A stretch of 64,000 bases of DNA from contig CM041465.1 in assembly GCA_023213395.1 (NCBI GenBank), positions 31,379,741 to 31,443,740 of the forward strand, given 5' to 3'. The stretch comes from Cycas panzhihuaensis. Taxonomy: Eukaryota; Cycadophyta. The position numbers and the translations under genes are program-made. Shown piece by piece: positions 42,720 to 56,870 of this stretch; positions within the stretch are counted from its first letter, which is position 1, and the number at the start of each line of letters is the position of its first letter. Under the pieces are notes generated by a model. It was not told the DNA's origin. It saw nothing but the letters and a program-made list of their open reading frames with translations, and searched no databases.

Positions 42720-45510
42720 ATAGCAAATTTATTTCTTTGGATGTTAAAGTCATGTCTAAACCGTTCAAACTTCAATTTACTAAGTGCTTTGGTGAAGATG
42801 ATGGCAACCTAGTCTTTAGTAGGATGGGAGATGAGATCAACTTCTCTATTCTAGACATAATATGGAATACAAGATTCTTCATCATTCTCAACATGCTTTG
42901 ATTGTCACAGTAAAGGATGGCGAGTGCATGTTGTTGAAATCCAAGCTCAACGAGAATCCTTTTAAGCCAAATCAACTCAGTTGTAGCATGGACAACTACT
43001 TTATATTCTACTTTAGTAGAGGAAAGGATAACATTAGGCTACGTCATATAGCTCCATGAGATCATAGCTAATTTTATATCAAAATAATAGCCTGAAGTTG
43101 AATGGAGAGTACCCTGGCAACTAGCCCAATTAGCATATGTATGTCTCTTTAGAATAAGTGAGTCAGTCTTTTTGTACTCAAAGACAAACTAATGAGCGCC
43201 ATGGATGTATTTAAGGATCCTAATGGTAGCTTTCCAATGATATGCTTTTGGTTGTATCATGTATCTGGAGTAGATCCCTACTGGATATGAGATGTCTAGA
43301 TGAGTGTAAATGAGATAAATAAGGCTCCCAACTAATTGTTAAGACAAAGTGGGATCAAAAGGTTTTCCTTTTTCATCCAAGTTTAGCTTGGTTCCTATCT
43401 CCATAGGAATTAGAACTAGATTGCATTCTATCATCCTGAATCTTTCTAAAAGCTCATTAGCATACTTGGTTTAAGTTAGGAAGATGTGCCCTAGTTCTTT
43501 CCAAACTTCAATTCCAAGGAAGTAGTAGAGCAACCTATGATCTGTCATCTTAAAGTTATTTTTTAATTCTAATTGAAGCCAAGAAATTCCATCTATATTA
43601 TTGCCAGTGATTGTAAGATCATCCATATAGAGAACAATTATTATGATCAAATTATCTCTAGCCTGAATGTAGAGATTTGGGTTAGAGGGTGAATGATTGA
43701 ATCCATATTATATGAGAAAAGCATATATCTTTGCATACTGGGCATGTGGTGCCTACTTGAGTCTATAAAGGGCTCTCTTAAGTTTGCAAACTAAGTCTTC
43801 TTATCCCAGAATAGTATAGTTGAGGGGTTGTTTCAAGAAAACCTCTTCTTTGAGCTCTCCATTGAGGAAAGCACTCTTCACATCCATTTGGTAAATAGGC
43901 CATCCAAATTAGGATGCTAGGGACATAACCAAATGAAATATGGTTATATTGGCTACCAATGTAAAGGTCTCGCCATAGTTAATTCCTTTCTATTATGTCA
44001 ATTCCTTCCTATTATTTAAAACCTCTTATCATAAGGCAAGTTTTATGATTCTCTATGGTGCCATATGCATGGAACTTGGTCTTGTACAAATATTTACAGT
44101 TAATTGCTTTCTTCCTAGATGGAAATTTAGTCAACTCCCAAGTGTCATTTTTTAAGATGGAATTTATTTCTTCATCCATAGTTGTTTTTCACATTTGGAC
44201 TTTGACTACCTTCTCAAACGTGGAAGGAGGAGGAGCATCTTTTAAGAGTTGTTATACCCACTTAAGAGGTGGTTAAAAGCTAGTGGCTTCCACCTAAAGG
44301 TCATCAACTAAAATGGGAGGCAAGGTTCTACTTGCTTGAGTGGATGATAAAGATATTGCTAGAAATTATAAAGGACCTAGAGTATAGGAGGAGTTTGATT
44401 CATCCTTTCAGCTGTATCATTTTGCTAAGGTATGTGAGGAGCTAAAAATTGATGCTAGATGCCATGTTCCTTACCAAAGTTGTTGAACTGATTTAAAATA
44501 TACTCACCACCATTATCAGATCTAAGGATCTTAATTGTCATTCCACTTTTATTTTCTGTAGTAGCCTTAAATTCTTTGAATCTTTTTGGGTCTTGATACT
44601 TGTTTCTCAAGAAATAGACTCACACTTTCCTTAAGAAATTATCAATGAAGCTAAAGAAATACTAGCTTCCATTAAGATATTAAATAGACAGAGGCCCACA
44701 GATATTTGACTGGACCAACTCTAATGGTTGTGAAGCTCTCCATGTATTTTTTTAAGGGAATTTTTCTCTTTATTGTTTTCCCTTCATGTTAGCCTTATAA
44801 ATGTTATAATATCTCTTAATTTTAGGTAAACTATATACCATTTGTAACCTAGACATGAGGTTCAAGCTTTGAATATTTAAATAACCTAAGCATTGATGCA
44901 TAGGTGGTCTTTGGAGTTATTTATGATGACATCCTCCTTAGAATGGGAGAATTCTCCTAGTTCTTATATGTAAGGGGATTCTATTTCAATTATATCTTTC
45001 CCCTTATCAGATTGAATTATGTTGGTCATTGAACAAGATTCATTTTATGGACTAGTGGCAAGGGGGATACCATCCAGCTTGTATAAGCCACCATCTTTAT
45101 GTCTTGTGGTAACAAGTCTACATATTGTATGATATGTAATTCTATAAATGCCCTAGCCAAAGAGGACATCTAAGTTCTACTTGTCCATTTAGTTGATGGA
45201 AAGCAAGTTCATCTTTATACCAGGTATAAGGAACACATTGCTTATGTGGTGTATAATGTTGGATTCCTTCAATATTATTAGTGCCCTACCAATTTTGATT
45301 ACATTATAAGTCAATTTATCCCCAAATGTGATAGTTTGAGTGTTGATTATTTGAGTCTCTTCCAACATCTTTTCTAAACTTGTCATGTGTCTCATTACTC
45401 TAGAATTAAGGAGCCATGTAGTCTTATCAAGTTGTAAAGAAAGTGTTATAAAGAATAGGTTATAGGAGGAGGAGTCCTGACTATCTCCCATGTTGCCTCC
45501 TTGTTGTTGA
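42720..45510 (-). pseudogene. copia pol of element G: protease, integrase, RT, RNase H
   Basis: From right to left: protease block TTWLLNSRVMRHMTSLE at 45420 (usual L-D-S-x; Asp is now Asn), then IHHISNVFLIPGIKMNLLSI. A broken pre-integrase and integrase follow (44440-45100). RT has VLYMDDLTITGNNIDG at about 43620 with the Y-x-D-D intact, then LNYFLG-like and FDPTLSQQLVGSLIYLIY. RNase H has WASCQGTLHSTSGYYFD, VILSSTKVEYKVVVHATTE and LAILYCDNQSMLRM. Gag and the 5' LTR are missing on the right, where the D RT frame takes over. Several stops and shifts. Confidence 0.72.
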
Positions 45511-47210
45511 TTATTTATAATTTACTACTAGTTTTCTTGGGGGTAGGTTTACTGGTTCCCAGGTTTGATTTTTAGAAATTGACTCTATAGTTTTTTTTTT
45601 TGTGGCAGCTTCCTATTTCTTGTTTCCCTTTACCTCTTCGAATGGTTGCGGCTCTATGTTTATAAATAGAGCTTGAGGTTTCTAACTCCTTATTTTATGA
45701 GTATATGTATCTCCTTTATTTTATTTAATGGTTTTGAGATTCCATCTTAGCACCCCTTTTCATTTCTTTTCCTCTTCTTCTTCAATACATGTATTTGCAG
45801 AAGGTAATACTTCTTTTTTTATTGTAGAAACTTCATGGGATGTCCTCTTTGCATCATTTGTTTCTATGTATTTTAAGGTGATTCCAAAAACTTCATCAAT
45901 AGAAGGTTGTAGTATTTTTTTGGGAGCCTCATCAATTTGATGTTAAACTATTATGTCCTTTAAGAGACCATATTCATCGAAAACAACATCCCTACTTATA
46001 TAAACCTTATTTGTTTTAGGATTTATACATTTATAGGCCTTTGAATTTTTACTATAACCTACCATTATACATTCTATGTTCTTGGAATCTAGTTTTGACC
46101 TCTTTTTATCTAAAACATGAACAAAAGATTTATATCCAAATATTCTTAGATTACTTACATCTAGTTTGGCTCTAGTCCATGCTTCTTCTAGAGTGATTTG
46201 ATCCAAAACCTTTATAAGACTTCTATTTATGAGATACCCAACTGTGTTAACTGCTTTAGCCCAATAAGTTTTTGAAATCTGACTTTCTTTAAGCATGCAT
46301 CGAGTCATTTCCATGATCATTCTATTCATGTGCTCAGCAACTCCATTGGATTGTGGAGTATATAGAGTTATGAGTTGTCTTTGAAATTCTTATATCTTGT
46401 AGAAATTTAAGAAATCCTTTAAGACATATTTTCCTCCACCATCTGACCTGATATATTTTATTTTTACCCTAGACTCTAGTTTAGATTCTACTTTAAATTC
46501 TTTAAATTTCTTAAAAATCTTACATTTGCAGTAAAGAAAATAAATCCAGGTTTTCTTAGAGAAGTCATCAATGAATATCAAAAAATACCTAGCACTATTG
46601 ATCGAGCAAGGTGTAAGAGGACCACATAAGTCAATGTGTACCAGTTCTAATTTACTTTGGGCCTACCATTCATTTACTTTAAATAGAAAATGATGTTTCT
46701 ATAACATGCAATTTTTCCACATAAGATGTTGAAAGGGAATATTTGGAAGACCATCAACCATTTTAGACTTTTGTAACTACATTAGCCTATCAAATGAGAT
46801 ATGTCTGTATTTCAAATGTCATAATTTATTATTATTAGTATTGATTGCAGTACATGCCTTTTCATTAATGTTTACAGGTTTGGAAAGTAACCTATATAGA
46901 TCATTACTTTCTATGCCTTTTGTAATTATGGCTTCCCTTATTTTCATATCCAGAATATGACAATACCTATTTTCATTAAACATTATTCTTAGTTTTTTTT
47001 CTCTTAACTAAGAAACAAAAAGGATGTACATTGCTAATTTTTTGTATGTACCATTTTATTTCAATATCCATGGTTCTGACTCCTTTGATGTTTAGAAGAT
47101 GCGTGTCCCCTAATTCAATAAATTTGTAAGAGGTGAAGGGTTTTAGAGATTCAAACTAATCCTCTCACTGATCATGTGTCTGGATTCCCTAGAATTAATA
47201 TACCAGACCT
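45511..47210 (-). pseudogene. copia pol of element D: protease, integrase and RT start
   Basis: A decayed protease and pre-integrase lie at 46680-47210. The integrase core (46581 to 45943) reads MIFIDDFSKKTWIYFLY, IRSDGGGKYVLKDF and, after a break near 46390, NGVAEHMNRMIMEMTR. All three catalytic acids (FIDD, RSDG, AEH) are still present. The C-terminal part ends with VYISRDVVFDEYG. A charged connector leads to the RT start (EAATKKKTIESISKNQTWE, then LPPRKLVVNYK at about 45515), where the frame stops at the G junction. Confidence 0.78.
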
Positions 47211-48207
47211 CCTCATCTTCAAGGCTAGTTGTAAGTGTAGTAATGAAAGCAGTTTCTTCCTCATCTTCATCGTCATACACTTTGTTGAAGTTTTTTATAA
47301 GTCATTTTCCCTTTTAGATTTTATCTCTTCTTTACAGACATTGATATGGATAGTGCCTAGATTGACCACAGTGATAATAGATATCAACCTGGTCTTCCAA
47401 AATTAAAACATACCTTAGCTTCTTTAGGAGATATATTCTATCCTCGTCCATGACTATCTTACCCTCTTCCTTAAAACATACTCCATGTGTCTAAAGGCCT
47501 AGCATGACCACGAAACTGACCCCCTCCTCTGGGTCCTAAATGGAGTTATATGACAAAAGCATCTTTAACCTCTGTTGTGTTTTCATACTACTTGTTCCTT
47601 TATTCCTGTTTTAATAATAAACCTATCAATGTATCAAGGATAATATTATTAATTTGATCATTGTTGGTGATCATGTTGATTATCACATCAAATGATCTTG
47701 GTAGCTTGTTTTCTACCATTTTAACTATCTCTTGTTCTTCCATTTTGGCCCTTGCACTTAACAAATCATTTCTTATTATAATGATTTTATAAAGGAATTT
47801 TAAGATTACTTTAGTCTCCATGTATAATTTGAACAAGTCTTCTTTTAGTGCTATGATTTGTGCCTTAGTTTTCTGTCGATACATGTTTTCAAATAATTAT
47901 CAAACCTTTAGAGATGAATTTAGATTTTCAACATAAACAAGGAGTGGATATGAGATAGAGAGCTTTAGTGTAATCAAACCTACATTGTCCCTTTCTTCCC
48001 AGTTGGTGAACACCATGTCACTTTCATCTGGCTTTTCTTCATGACCTATAGTTATTTTCCATGTATTTTTAGCACTTAGTAGGGTTTTTATTTTAATTTC
48101 CACATATGATAGTTGGATGTAGTTAGTTTACCTTGATCTAACAAGGCCAAGATAGTAGGAGCTATTTTGAAATTCAAAAAATGAAGTCTGAGTATTGAGG
48201 TAGACAT
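47211..48207 (-). pseudogene. copia gag of element D
   Basis: A likely start is at Met 48207. DUF4219-like NYHMWKLK and IKTLLSAKNTWKITIGHEE lie near 48070-48110. The UBN2 capsid continues at 47884-47600 (KAQIIALKEDLFKLYMETK, EEQEIVKMVENKLPRSF). The zinc-knuckle region towards 47340-47480 is too decayed to assign its Cys residues. One frameshift lies near 48090 and stops near 47890. Confidence 0.75.
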
Positions 48208-48863
48208 TGTCCATATAATTATACAGATTTTAATATAGAAATAAAAGTGTATGGACTGAAATGAAATATACCCTAAATTAAAGTACTCTTTAAGAGAAAC
48301 CCAGATCTGTAATTATATTTTAGAGATGAATTTTCTTTTGGGAGAAAAATGGCCCAAAAGCTCAAATTGCACAATTGGGGTTTTTGTAAAAAATACTTGA
48401 AAAATCTTGAATCTTTAGAAAAAAAACCACAAAATTAAACTTAATATCTTCAAAATGTAGTAATGCAAAAATTATGAGTAATTTTACCTAGTGATCTGAA
48501 GAATTTTTAAAGAAACCTGTCACTAAGTCTCCAAACCCATGCACACTAGTTTTTGGGATAAAATTACCTCGAAATAACTTCAACTAACTTTTACCCAGTT
48601 AGAAGAAATGACGCCCTTGACAAGATCTACCTTCTGGCCAAATTTCATCTAATTCTGATAACTTTCAAAAAATTATATCCTTACAAATCTATACGGATCC
48701 GTACAAAAGAGATTTTTCAACCTCTTAAACTTTAGGACTCTTTGATCTTTCTCTTTAAAGGACTAAATCAATCTTTCACCTTCAACTACTGTTGTTCTCT
48801 AATAGTTTTCTAGATAGCATAATAATCTTCTAAAAATTTTACTTTAGATAATGAGAGCTACCT
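48208..48863 (-). other. leader of element D
   Basis: About 650 AT-rich bases between gag and the primer site, without any conserved frame. Confidence 0.5.
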
Positions 48864-48875
48864 GCTCTAATACCA
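48864..48875 (-). other. primer binding site of element D
   Basis: The minus strand reads TGGTATTAGAGC, directly abutting the LTR end CTAAGTTTCAACA. Confidence 0.8.
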
Positions 48876-49072
48876 TGTTGAAACTTAGAGATTATTATCA
48901 GAAAGATTGATAATCTATTATGAGTGATCAATTATATATATATATATAATTATACATTATAGCTGACATGTGTCTAAGTGACACATGTTAGACACTTATC
49001 TAAGAATACAAAAAGAGGGGTTTTACATGACCCTTAATAACACCCTTCTAGATGAAACACTATATTCTAATA
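48876..49072 (-). mobile_element. 5' LTR of element D
   Basis: 197 bases matching 41136-41330 and followed by the CTCTA duplication. It contains an AT microsatellite of about 20 bases (48935-48955) that is shorter in the other LTR. Confidence 0.9.
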
Positions 49073-49787
49073 CTCTAGTGTTATGTTGATGATTGTGATA
49101 GTAAGTCTTCTATTGGCCACATAAGTTGTTGTATGAAATGCTTCTACCCAATAAGAAAGTAGAAGCTCTTTTGCATGCTTTATGGCTTTAGCTTTTCTTG
49201 CTAAAGTCTTGTTCATCATCTAAGCTACTTCATTTTGTTAAGGTGTATATAGAGTAGTGAGTTGTCACTTGATCCCATTATCTCTATAAAACTAGATGAA
49301 CTCTTTTGAGATAAATTCACCTCCATTATCATGTCATAATATTTTGATAGGTAGATATGATTCTTTCTCCATAGCAAGCTTGAATTGTTAGAATTTTTCT
49401 AATGTCTCATATTTATGTTTGATAAAATAAACCCAAATCTTATATGAAAAGTCATCAATGAAGGTGATGTAGTACAAAGTTCTTCTAAGAGATGGTGTGG
49501 ACATGGGTCTACATAAATTAATATAGACCAATTATAATAGTTTTGATGCATACCATGCTTTGCCTTTAGGAAAAGTCTCACAATGTTGTTTTCCTATAAT
49601 ACAATCTCTACAAAGGCATTTAGATGTTGAAATATTTAGATGCCCATACACCATGCTTTTCTTAAATATCATTTTGATATTATCTAAGCTTAAGTGACCT
49701 AGTCTATTGTACCAAAGTTATTCTTTGGTCATTGACTGAGTGACAAAATATGTAGGAGAAGTATCAAGTGTTATATTTAAAGCATTT
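49073..49787 (-). pseudogene. integrase core and pre-integrase of element C
   Basis: On the minus strand: WYNRLGHLSLDNIKMIF at about 49700, CRDCIIGKQHCETFPKGK, CRPMSTPSLRRTLYY, FIDDFSYKIWVYFIKHK, then HDNGGEFISKEFI and YTP.QNEVA. The first two catalytic Asp residues are present. The catalytic Glu position (normally V-A/S-E-R-M) has become a stop. The frame continues from protein encoded right of element F and into that left of element D, so the two insertions split one gene. Confidence 0.75.
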
Positions 49788-50122
49788 TGTTATAGGCCAA
49801 CCCTTATAACCATAATAATATGAAAGCAAAAAGGAAAGTATGCCAAGAGATGGAGGCGAATGGAGTGGTGGGTGGAGATGGAGAGCACTAAATGAGAACT
49901 AAAATAAGACTGAAGAGAACCCAACAAGATTATATTTATAAATATATCAACATGTCTTACATAAAATGGGGGTTTTATATTTATAAGAGGAACACCCTAT
50001 TATTATATTATTCTACTACTAAGCTATCCAATCCTATATTTCTACTATTATTAAATACTCATACCTTAGCCTCCTTTATCCTTAACCTTCTAACCTATTA
50101 CATGTGGTATAGGTTTATTACA
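49788..50122 (-). mobile_element. 3' LTR of element F
   Basis: 335 bases; its right part (caccctattattatattatt onward) is repeated at 52868. Confidence 0.7.
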
Positions 50123-50499
50123 TGCTCTCTCCTCTCAAATGCTTTACCCTCAAAGCATCCCAATACAAAAATACATATGTCTACCACCTGCCACTACTAG
50201 CATATCATAGATAGTAGTTTGATCAAGGTGATGATGAGGAGATACTATTGGTGCAAATCTTATTATTAAGAAAAGATGCACAAGTCTATATAGATAGTGA
50301 TGTGGTGCAAAAAAGAGCATCTCCTTCATTTGAACCAAAGAAATATAGGTCCATGGTGTGGTAATATAGGAATCCACAAAAATATGAACCCAAATGCTCC
50401 TACAACCTAAATATTAATGGAACTAACTTGATGATCACACCTTCAAGTAAAGAGATTTCACCCTACTAATCCAAAGAAAAAGTTACTTCAAATGTAAGG

Positions 50500-51260
50500 G
50501 ATTGAAAAGATATGGTTTCCCCTACATCATCATCTTCTTTTCCTTCATCTTTCTTTCTTCTTCTTATTTGGCTTCTTCTTCTATAAGTGTGCTCTAGTTA
50601 GGAATTAGTGCTTCAATATGTTGACGAAGTACAGAAATGAAGAGGTCCCAATTTGGGCTATTAGTATTTTGGTGCCACTGTCATGCTCATGATTGAAGGG
50701 GGCCTTCTAATTATTGAATACCTAAATAAAGCTGTTGATATTCTATCAAGTCAAGCTCTTTAAAGTATGCAAGCATGGATGTAAGCTAGTCATCAAAAAT
50801 GATAAAACCATCTAGACTAAAATGAAGTAGCTTGATCCTTATTTCCTTACTTTCTTCATCATTTGAGTAATCTTGGTTCTGTAAAATTGTTTCATCCTAC
50901 AACACATCATTTTCTCCCAACTGGGTGGATTCTTGGTCCTATACATCTTCTTTTATGGAAGCTTTAATAGTTAGGTAAGTCCCCATTTCCCTTTGAAGTT
51001 CCATCTTAAAGAATACCCAATCTAGACCTAGGTGTGAGAGACACCATTCCTAAGTTATTCGATGGAGATCCCATTGTAAGAATACCATAGAAAGTATGAT
51101 CTTGGTATAGTCTCACTTAAAGTAATAAACTATAGAATAATCTTCAAAGAATTAGTCTAGAGTGGCAACCCAGTCATAAAGCTCAATGTCACCATCCATC
51201 ACAAAGTAAGTAAGGTGAAGGTCATCATGGTAATTAGGAAAGAAGTGTTCATAGTCATAC
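50500..51260 (-). pseudogene. gag-like remnant in element F
   Basis: Minus-strand blocks MDGDIELYDWVATLD (about 51200) and FFEDYSIVYYFK, followed by ILSMVFLQWDLHR. They resemble the FDG-x-x-x-x-W...FF-x-Y-x-I start of Retrotrans_gag capsids of Ty3/gypsy type. Further left are a long Gln/Glu-rich stretch and WHQNTNSPNWDLFISVLRQH, like the W-x-x-x-F end of that domain. Stops at Gln positions are frequent. The order is suggestive, but the match is by eye and weak; a different, unknown protein is possible. Confidence 0.4.
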
Positions 51261-51662
51261 TACCAATCAAGAAGACCATTTTTTTCATAGGATGCAAGTA
51301 AATTCCTATAAGCCCTTGGGTTCACTTGGCCTCAAGAATAATGGTAGGCAAGCTAAAGTCCAAATAGCTAAAAATTATAAAAAATTAGATCCATACAATG
51401 ATAGGGCCAAAACATGCCATATCATAGTCCAAATCGAAGTCCTCAAAACAAAAATACAATGGATCTGACGGAATTAAATTATGAGTCCATATGAAAAAGA
51501 TATAGTTGAAAATATGAATGTGGGTACTAATAGTTAATAAAAAACCATTTTAATTAATCTTAAACCCCTTTGCAAAAATAATTTGGTCACCTTATACTCT
51601 CCATATTACCATTAGCTAAAAATATTAGGTGCAGATTCTACATGAACCTCCAAATTAATCTA

Positions 51663-52867
<1,205 letters not shown>

Positions 52868-53000
52868 TCTCACCCTATTATTATATTATTCTACTACTAA
52901 GCTACTTAATCCTACATTTCTATTATTATTAAATACTACTATCTTATCCTCCTTAACCCTTAACCTTCCAATATATTACATGTAGTAGAAGTTTATTACT
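52868..53000 (-). mobile_element. partial 5' LTR of element F
   Basis: Matches 49988-50121 with changes. The inner 200 bases of the LTR are absent. Confidence 0.65.
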
Positions 53001-54356
53001 CATTCAATTTAAATAGGCCATAGTCTTCATGATCAATGGAAACCACTCGATCATTTCTATCACTAATTGTTCATTTCCCACCTTTGAACAATACACTCAT
53101 ATATTGTTTGTCCAACTGACTAATAGATAGAAAACTTTTTTGTATTGAAGACATCAAGTAAGCATCACCTATGGAAAATGTTAAAACAAAGCAATCTAGA
53201 GAGTGGAAGGAGGTAATTTTACCCACACCAAATATCTATATGGTCTCATTATTTCCAAATGTAATTATGTACCCTCTTCCTTCTTTGACATCATAGAACA
53301 AGTCCTTGTCACTAATCATCTGATGGGATACTCCTGAATCAATAATTCAAATGCTATCACTTTGTATGTTATGATAAGTACAAAATAAAATGCCTTTATC
53401 ATCGACAAACTAATTTGTGTGGTGTTGATTTCCACCTCTAAATCTCCCCTTCCTCTATGGCCTCCTCAAAATCCACTTCAATTTGGTCTATGAAGGGGTT
53501 GTTGATGTTATCTCTATTGTTGTTATTATAGCTAGTGTTATTGATGTTGTTACATATCGAATGGATGCTTATGACACTATGGTTTAATATGGTCCTTTTT
53601 ACCATAATAATAACAAATAACATTGGCTTTTGATATGTCAATATTAAGGTTCCCAAATTGTTTATTAAAGTTTGGTTTGGGAGTTTGCTTATCTTTATAC
53701 TTAGCTACAAATGCACCTAAGGTAGATGCCTTGCCCTAATAAGAGCAGATTTGATTCTCCTATAACAATAGACTTTTAAGTTGATTAAAAGTCATAGTAC
53801 CAAGTGTACCTCTTTCTATGACTGAAGAAATGAAGTCATTGTACTCCCTTGGTAGTGCATGAATCATGGTAGTTAAAAGGTCTTTATTACAAGTTGGTTT
53901 ACTAAGTGTTATCAACTCATTATTGATTTCCTTAATAGAAGACAAGAAAACAGTCATTGGTTCAATATATCTTAAAGTAAATAACTTGGCATTTGTCATT
54001 ACAATATGAGCATCATCTCAACTTTCATACAATGAAATAAAAATATCCCAAGCTACTTTAGAAGTAAAAACACATCCAATATTTTGATCAATAGTATTAT
54101 CCACAATTATATGAGAAAATGCCAAGGTAATTCCATCCTTAACTTCCCAAGCATCAACCAAAGTAGGATCATGATAAATAATTACATTTTTATCAATTGA
54201 GCTTTTAGTTGGAATAGGTTAAGGATTTTTTCCAAATACATATGCCCAAAATTCATTTATGATCAATAAATTTTTTACTTATTTCTTCTATTCTTAGAAT
54301 TTATCTTATGTTGTTAATTTGATATGAATTATGTTAAACATATTGATAATAGCCAT
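53001..54356 (-). pseudogene. gag, zinc knuckle, protease and pre-integrase start of element C
   Basis: Gag starts at Met 54356 (MAIINMFNIIHIKL), in the same place as in element E. UBN2 blocks follow: AWEVKDGITLAFSHIIVD, MTNAKLFTLRYIEPMTV and LPREYNDFISSVIERG. The zinc-knuckle region (53656-53560) reads FVIIMVKRTIL in one frame; Cys residues appear lost. Protease and a pre-integrase start (DRNDRVVSIDHEDYGLFK at about 53050) run up to element F. Similarity to element E at each step shows they are one family. Several Gln-position stops. Confidence 0.75.
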
Positions 54357-54775
54357 AATTTTAAAGTTGTTTAAAAATGTTGTTAAAGCTAGTAGATAAC
54401 TTAGAGACTCAAGGCTTTTTCTACTTAAGATCCATCTTCTAACACACTAATAACTCTGATCTTACAAAGAATATATAACAACTAGTGAGGGTGATTAGAG
54501 ATAAAGGGCTAGACAATGAGTTGGTCTAACCTTGATCTTTCAAATAGATTCAACAGTTAACTGAGTTAAATCTAGAACAAATAAGGTACAATTGATCTGC
54601 ATAGTCATACAATGCTTTCATTAGAATTCATAGGTCTAATAACACCCTTTTCGAACCTCATTTTCTCTAAAAATGATCTCAATTGTCATGCACTGATCAT
54701 ATGGTCGATTGGTCGCCTAAGAAATGTACCAAGCTTGAGATATAAAGGTAAGCACCAAACTTAAGATATAGAGGT
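54357..54775 (-). other. leader of element C, left part
   Basis: Non-coding; it parallels 59526-59920 of element E (for example cacccttttcgaacctcattt and accaaacttaag). It is cut by element E. Confidence 0.7.
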
Positions 54776-55330
54776 TGTTGAGAAGGCCAAAGGATAAGAA
54801 TGCTTAAGACCAATAAAATCCAAGATCATGAAGATAATTCACTCTAATTCTAGAAAGCATAAGAGTAAAACTAAAAGATAAGCTAAACCAAGATCAAAGG
54901 AGTAAGATGATACTAAAGTATGAGGAGAAGGAATTAGTTATACTCTAAGGAATACTAGTTGATTAGAAAACTAATAGTATAATATTACACTCTAACTCTA
55001 CATATGAGACATGAGGAGAGGTCTCAATATATAGAGAAACTAAGGTTACCTAATAGCATTGGATGTTTGACAAGTGGAAAATATCCAAGCTACATGCAAT
55101 ACATGTCTTACATGTCATGCATAAAGGACATATGTCCTTTTAGGCTCTCAAGTGAGCAAAGATGCATGAGGGTCCATTTGACCCTTTAGTTACAATGTTA
55201 TATCACTAGGAGGAATGTGGGTGTGCATTTTATCACTTAAGTGATAAGTCACCCCATAAAGTATAAAATAATGAATGAAAGAATAAAGTGAATAAAGTAC
55301 ATACTTAACATGTGAATATAAGGTTTAACA
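54776..55330 (-). mobile_element. 3' LTR of element E
   Basis: 555 bases, minus-strand start TGTTAAACCTTATATTC and end CCTTCTCAACA. It matches 61988-62542. Confidence 0.92.
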
Positions 55331-56870
55331 CCTCCTCTTTACTATTTACAATGTTAAGTTAGACGCCAAGACCATCTCTGAATTTTATAAATTTTTCTCT
55401 ACTAAGAGGCTTGGTCAAGATATATGTTGTCTGCTCCTATATAGGTATGTACTAGAGGTTGATCTCACTATTCTATACATGCTCTTTGATGAAGTGATGA
55501 TGAACCTCGATGTGTTTGGTCCATACATGAAAGACTAGATTCTTAGCCAACTTGAGTACACTCTGATTATCATAATATATACTAGTGGGGTGTTTTTGCT
55601 CAAGTCCAAGCTCCCTAAGAATTTGTCGTAGCCAAATAGCCTCATAAGCTACGTTGACAGTAACTTTATACTCTGATTTAGTGAAGGACTAGGTAAGATT
55701 AGGTTGCTTCTTGCAACTCCATGAAACAACTCCTAAACCAAGTGTAAAGTAGGAACTTAAGGTGGATCTATGGCTATCCTGACAACCTACATAATTAGAA
55801 TCTGAGAACCCTTCCAAAATGAAGTCCTCATTATGTGCATATTGAAGGCCATGTTGTAATGTTCCTTTGATGTATTTGAGTATGTGTTTTACTACATTCT
55901 AATATTTTTTATTAGGTTGATACATGTATATAGAACAAATCCCAACTGCAAATGAAATATCTGATCGAGTGTTGGTGGGATAAATGAGACTACAAATCAA
56001 CTATCGGTAAAGAGTGGGATCTGCAAGTTCATCTTCCTCATTAAAAGTAAGTTTTGTTCCATTCTGCGTATCCATTATTGTTGGTTTGTAGTCATGCATC
56101 CTAAACCACTGTAAAATGTCCCAAGAATATTTTGCTTGGGATATGAAGATAGAGTCTGGTTGTTGCCATATCTCAAAGCCTAGAAAATAATATAGAAGTA
56201 AGATTAGTCATCTCAAAACTTCTTTTCAAATCATCTTGGAGAATCTGTCTCATCTTAATGTCATTGCCAATGATCATTAAGTCATTAGCATACAAGACAA
56301 TAAAGATAGCATGGTCTTTCCCAATTTTGATGTACAAGTTAAGGCCTGATGTGGATCGATAAAAACCATGTCTCAAAAAATAATCATTGATTTCTTAGTA
56401 TCATGTACAAGGAGCTTGTTTCAATCCATATAAAGCCTTTTTCAAGTGATAAACCAAGTTCTCCTTGCCTTGTACTTTATAACTAGGAGGTTGTTCCAAA
56501 TATACCTCCTCTTGAAGATTGCCATTGAGAAATGTGCTCTTCATTTCCATCTGATATACTGGCCATTTACATTGAGCAACTAAGACCAAGATGAGTCTAA
56601 TGGTCTTTGTATTAGCAACAAGTATAACATTCTCCTCATAGTCAATGCCTTCTTTTTATTTGAAACCCTTTGTAATAAGTCAAGCCTTTTGGCACTTAAG
56701 TGTACTATTAGAATGGAATTTGGTCTTATAGACCCATTTATAATGATTGCCTGTTTATGCTTAGGTAATTCTACCAAATTCCATGTTCCATTATTTTTAA
56801 TAGAATGAATTTCTTCATCTATAATAGCTTTCTAATTATCATTTTGAGGTGTCTTCTCAAAGGTGGAGGG
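55331..56870 (-). pseudogene. RT and RNase H of element E
   Basis: From right to left: RT blocks TKFHSNSTLKCQKA, KEGIDYEENV, QMEMKSTFLNGNLQEEVYLE and HLKKALYGLKQAPC. The active site at about 56290 reads VLYANDLMIIGND, where Y-V-D-D has become Y-A-N-D; both core residues changed. RNase H follows: AYEAIWLRQILRELGLEQK, IYYDNQSVLKLAKNLVFH and TKHIEVHHHFIKE, ending ILTKPLSREKFIKFRDGLG at about 55360. Stops and a shift near 56170 break it. Confidence 0.82.

Larger units (their letters stand above)
41136..49072 (-). mobile_element. copia element D, inserted in C and containing part of copia G
   Basis: Short LTRs of 195 (41136-41330) and 197 bases (48876-49072) are flanked by an exact target duplication CTCTA (41131-41135 and 49073-49077). 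A perfectly placed primer site (48864-48875) and a purine tract (minus AAGAGAGGA) are present. The minus-strand order is gag, protease, integrase, RT start, then element G, then RT end and RNase H. Confidence 0.92.
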
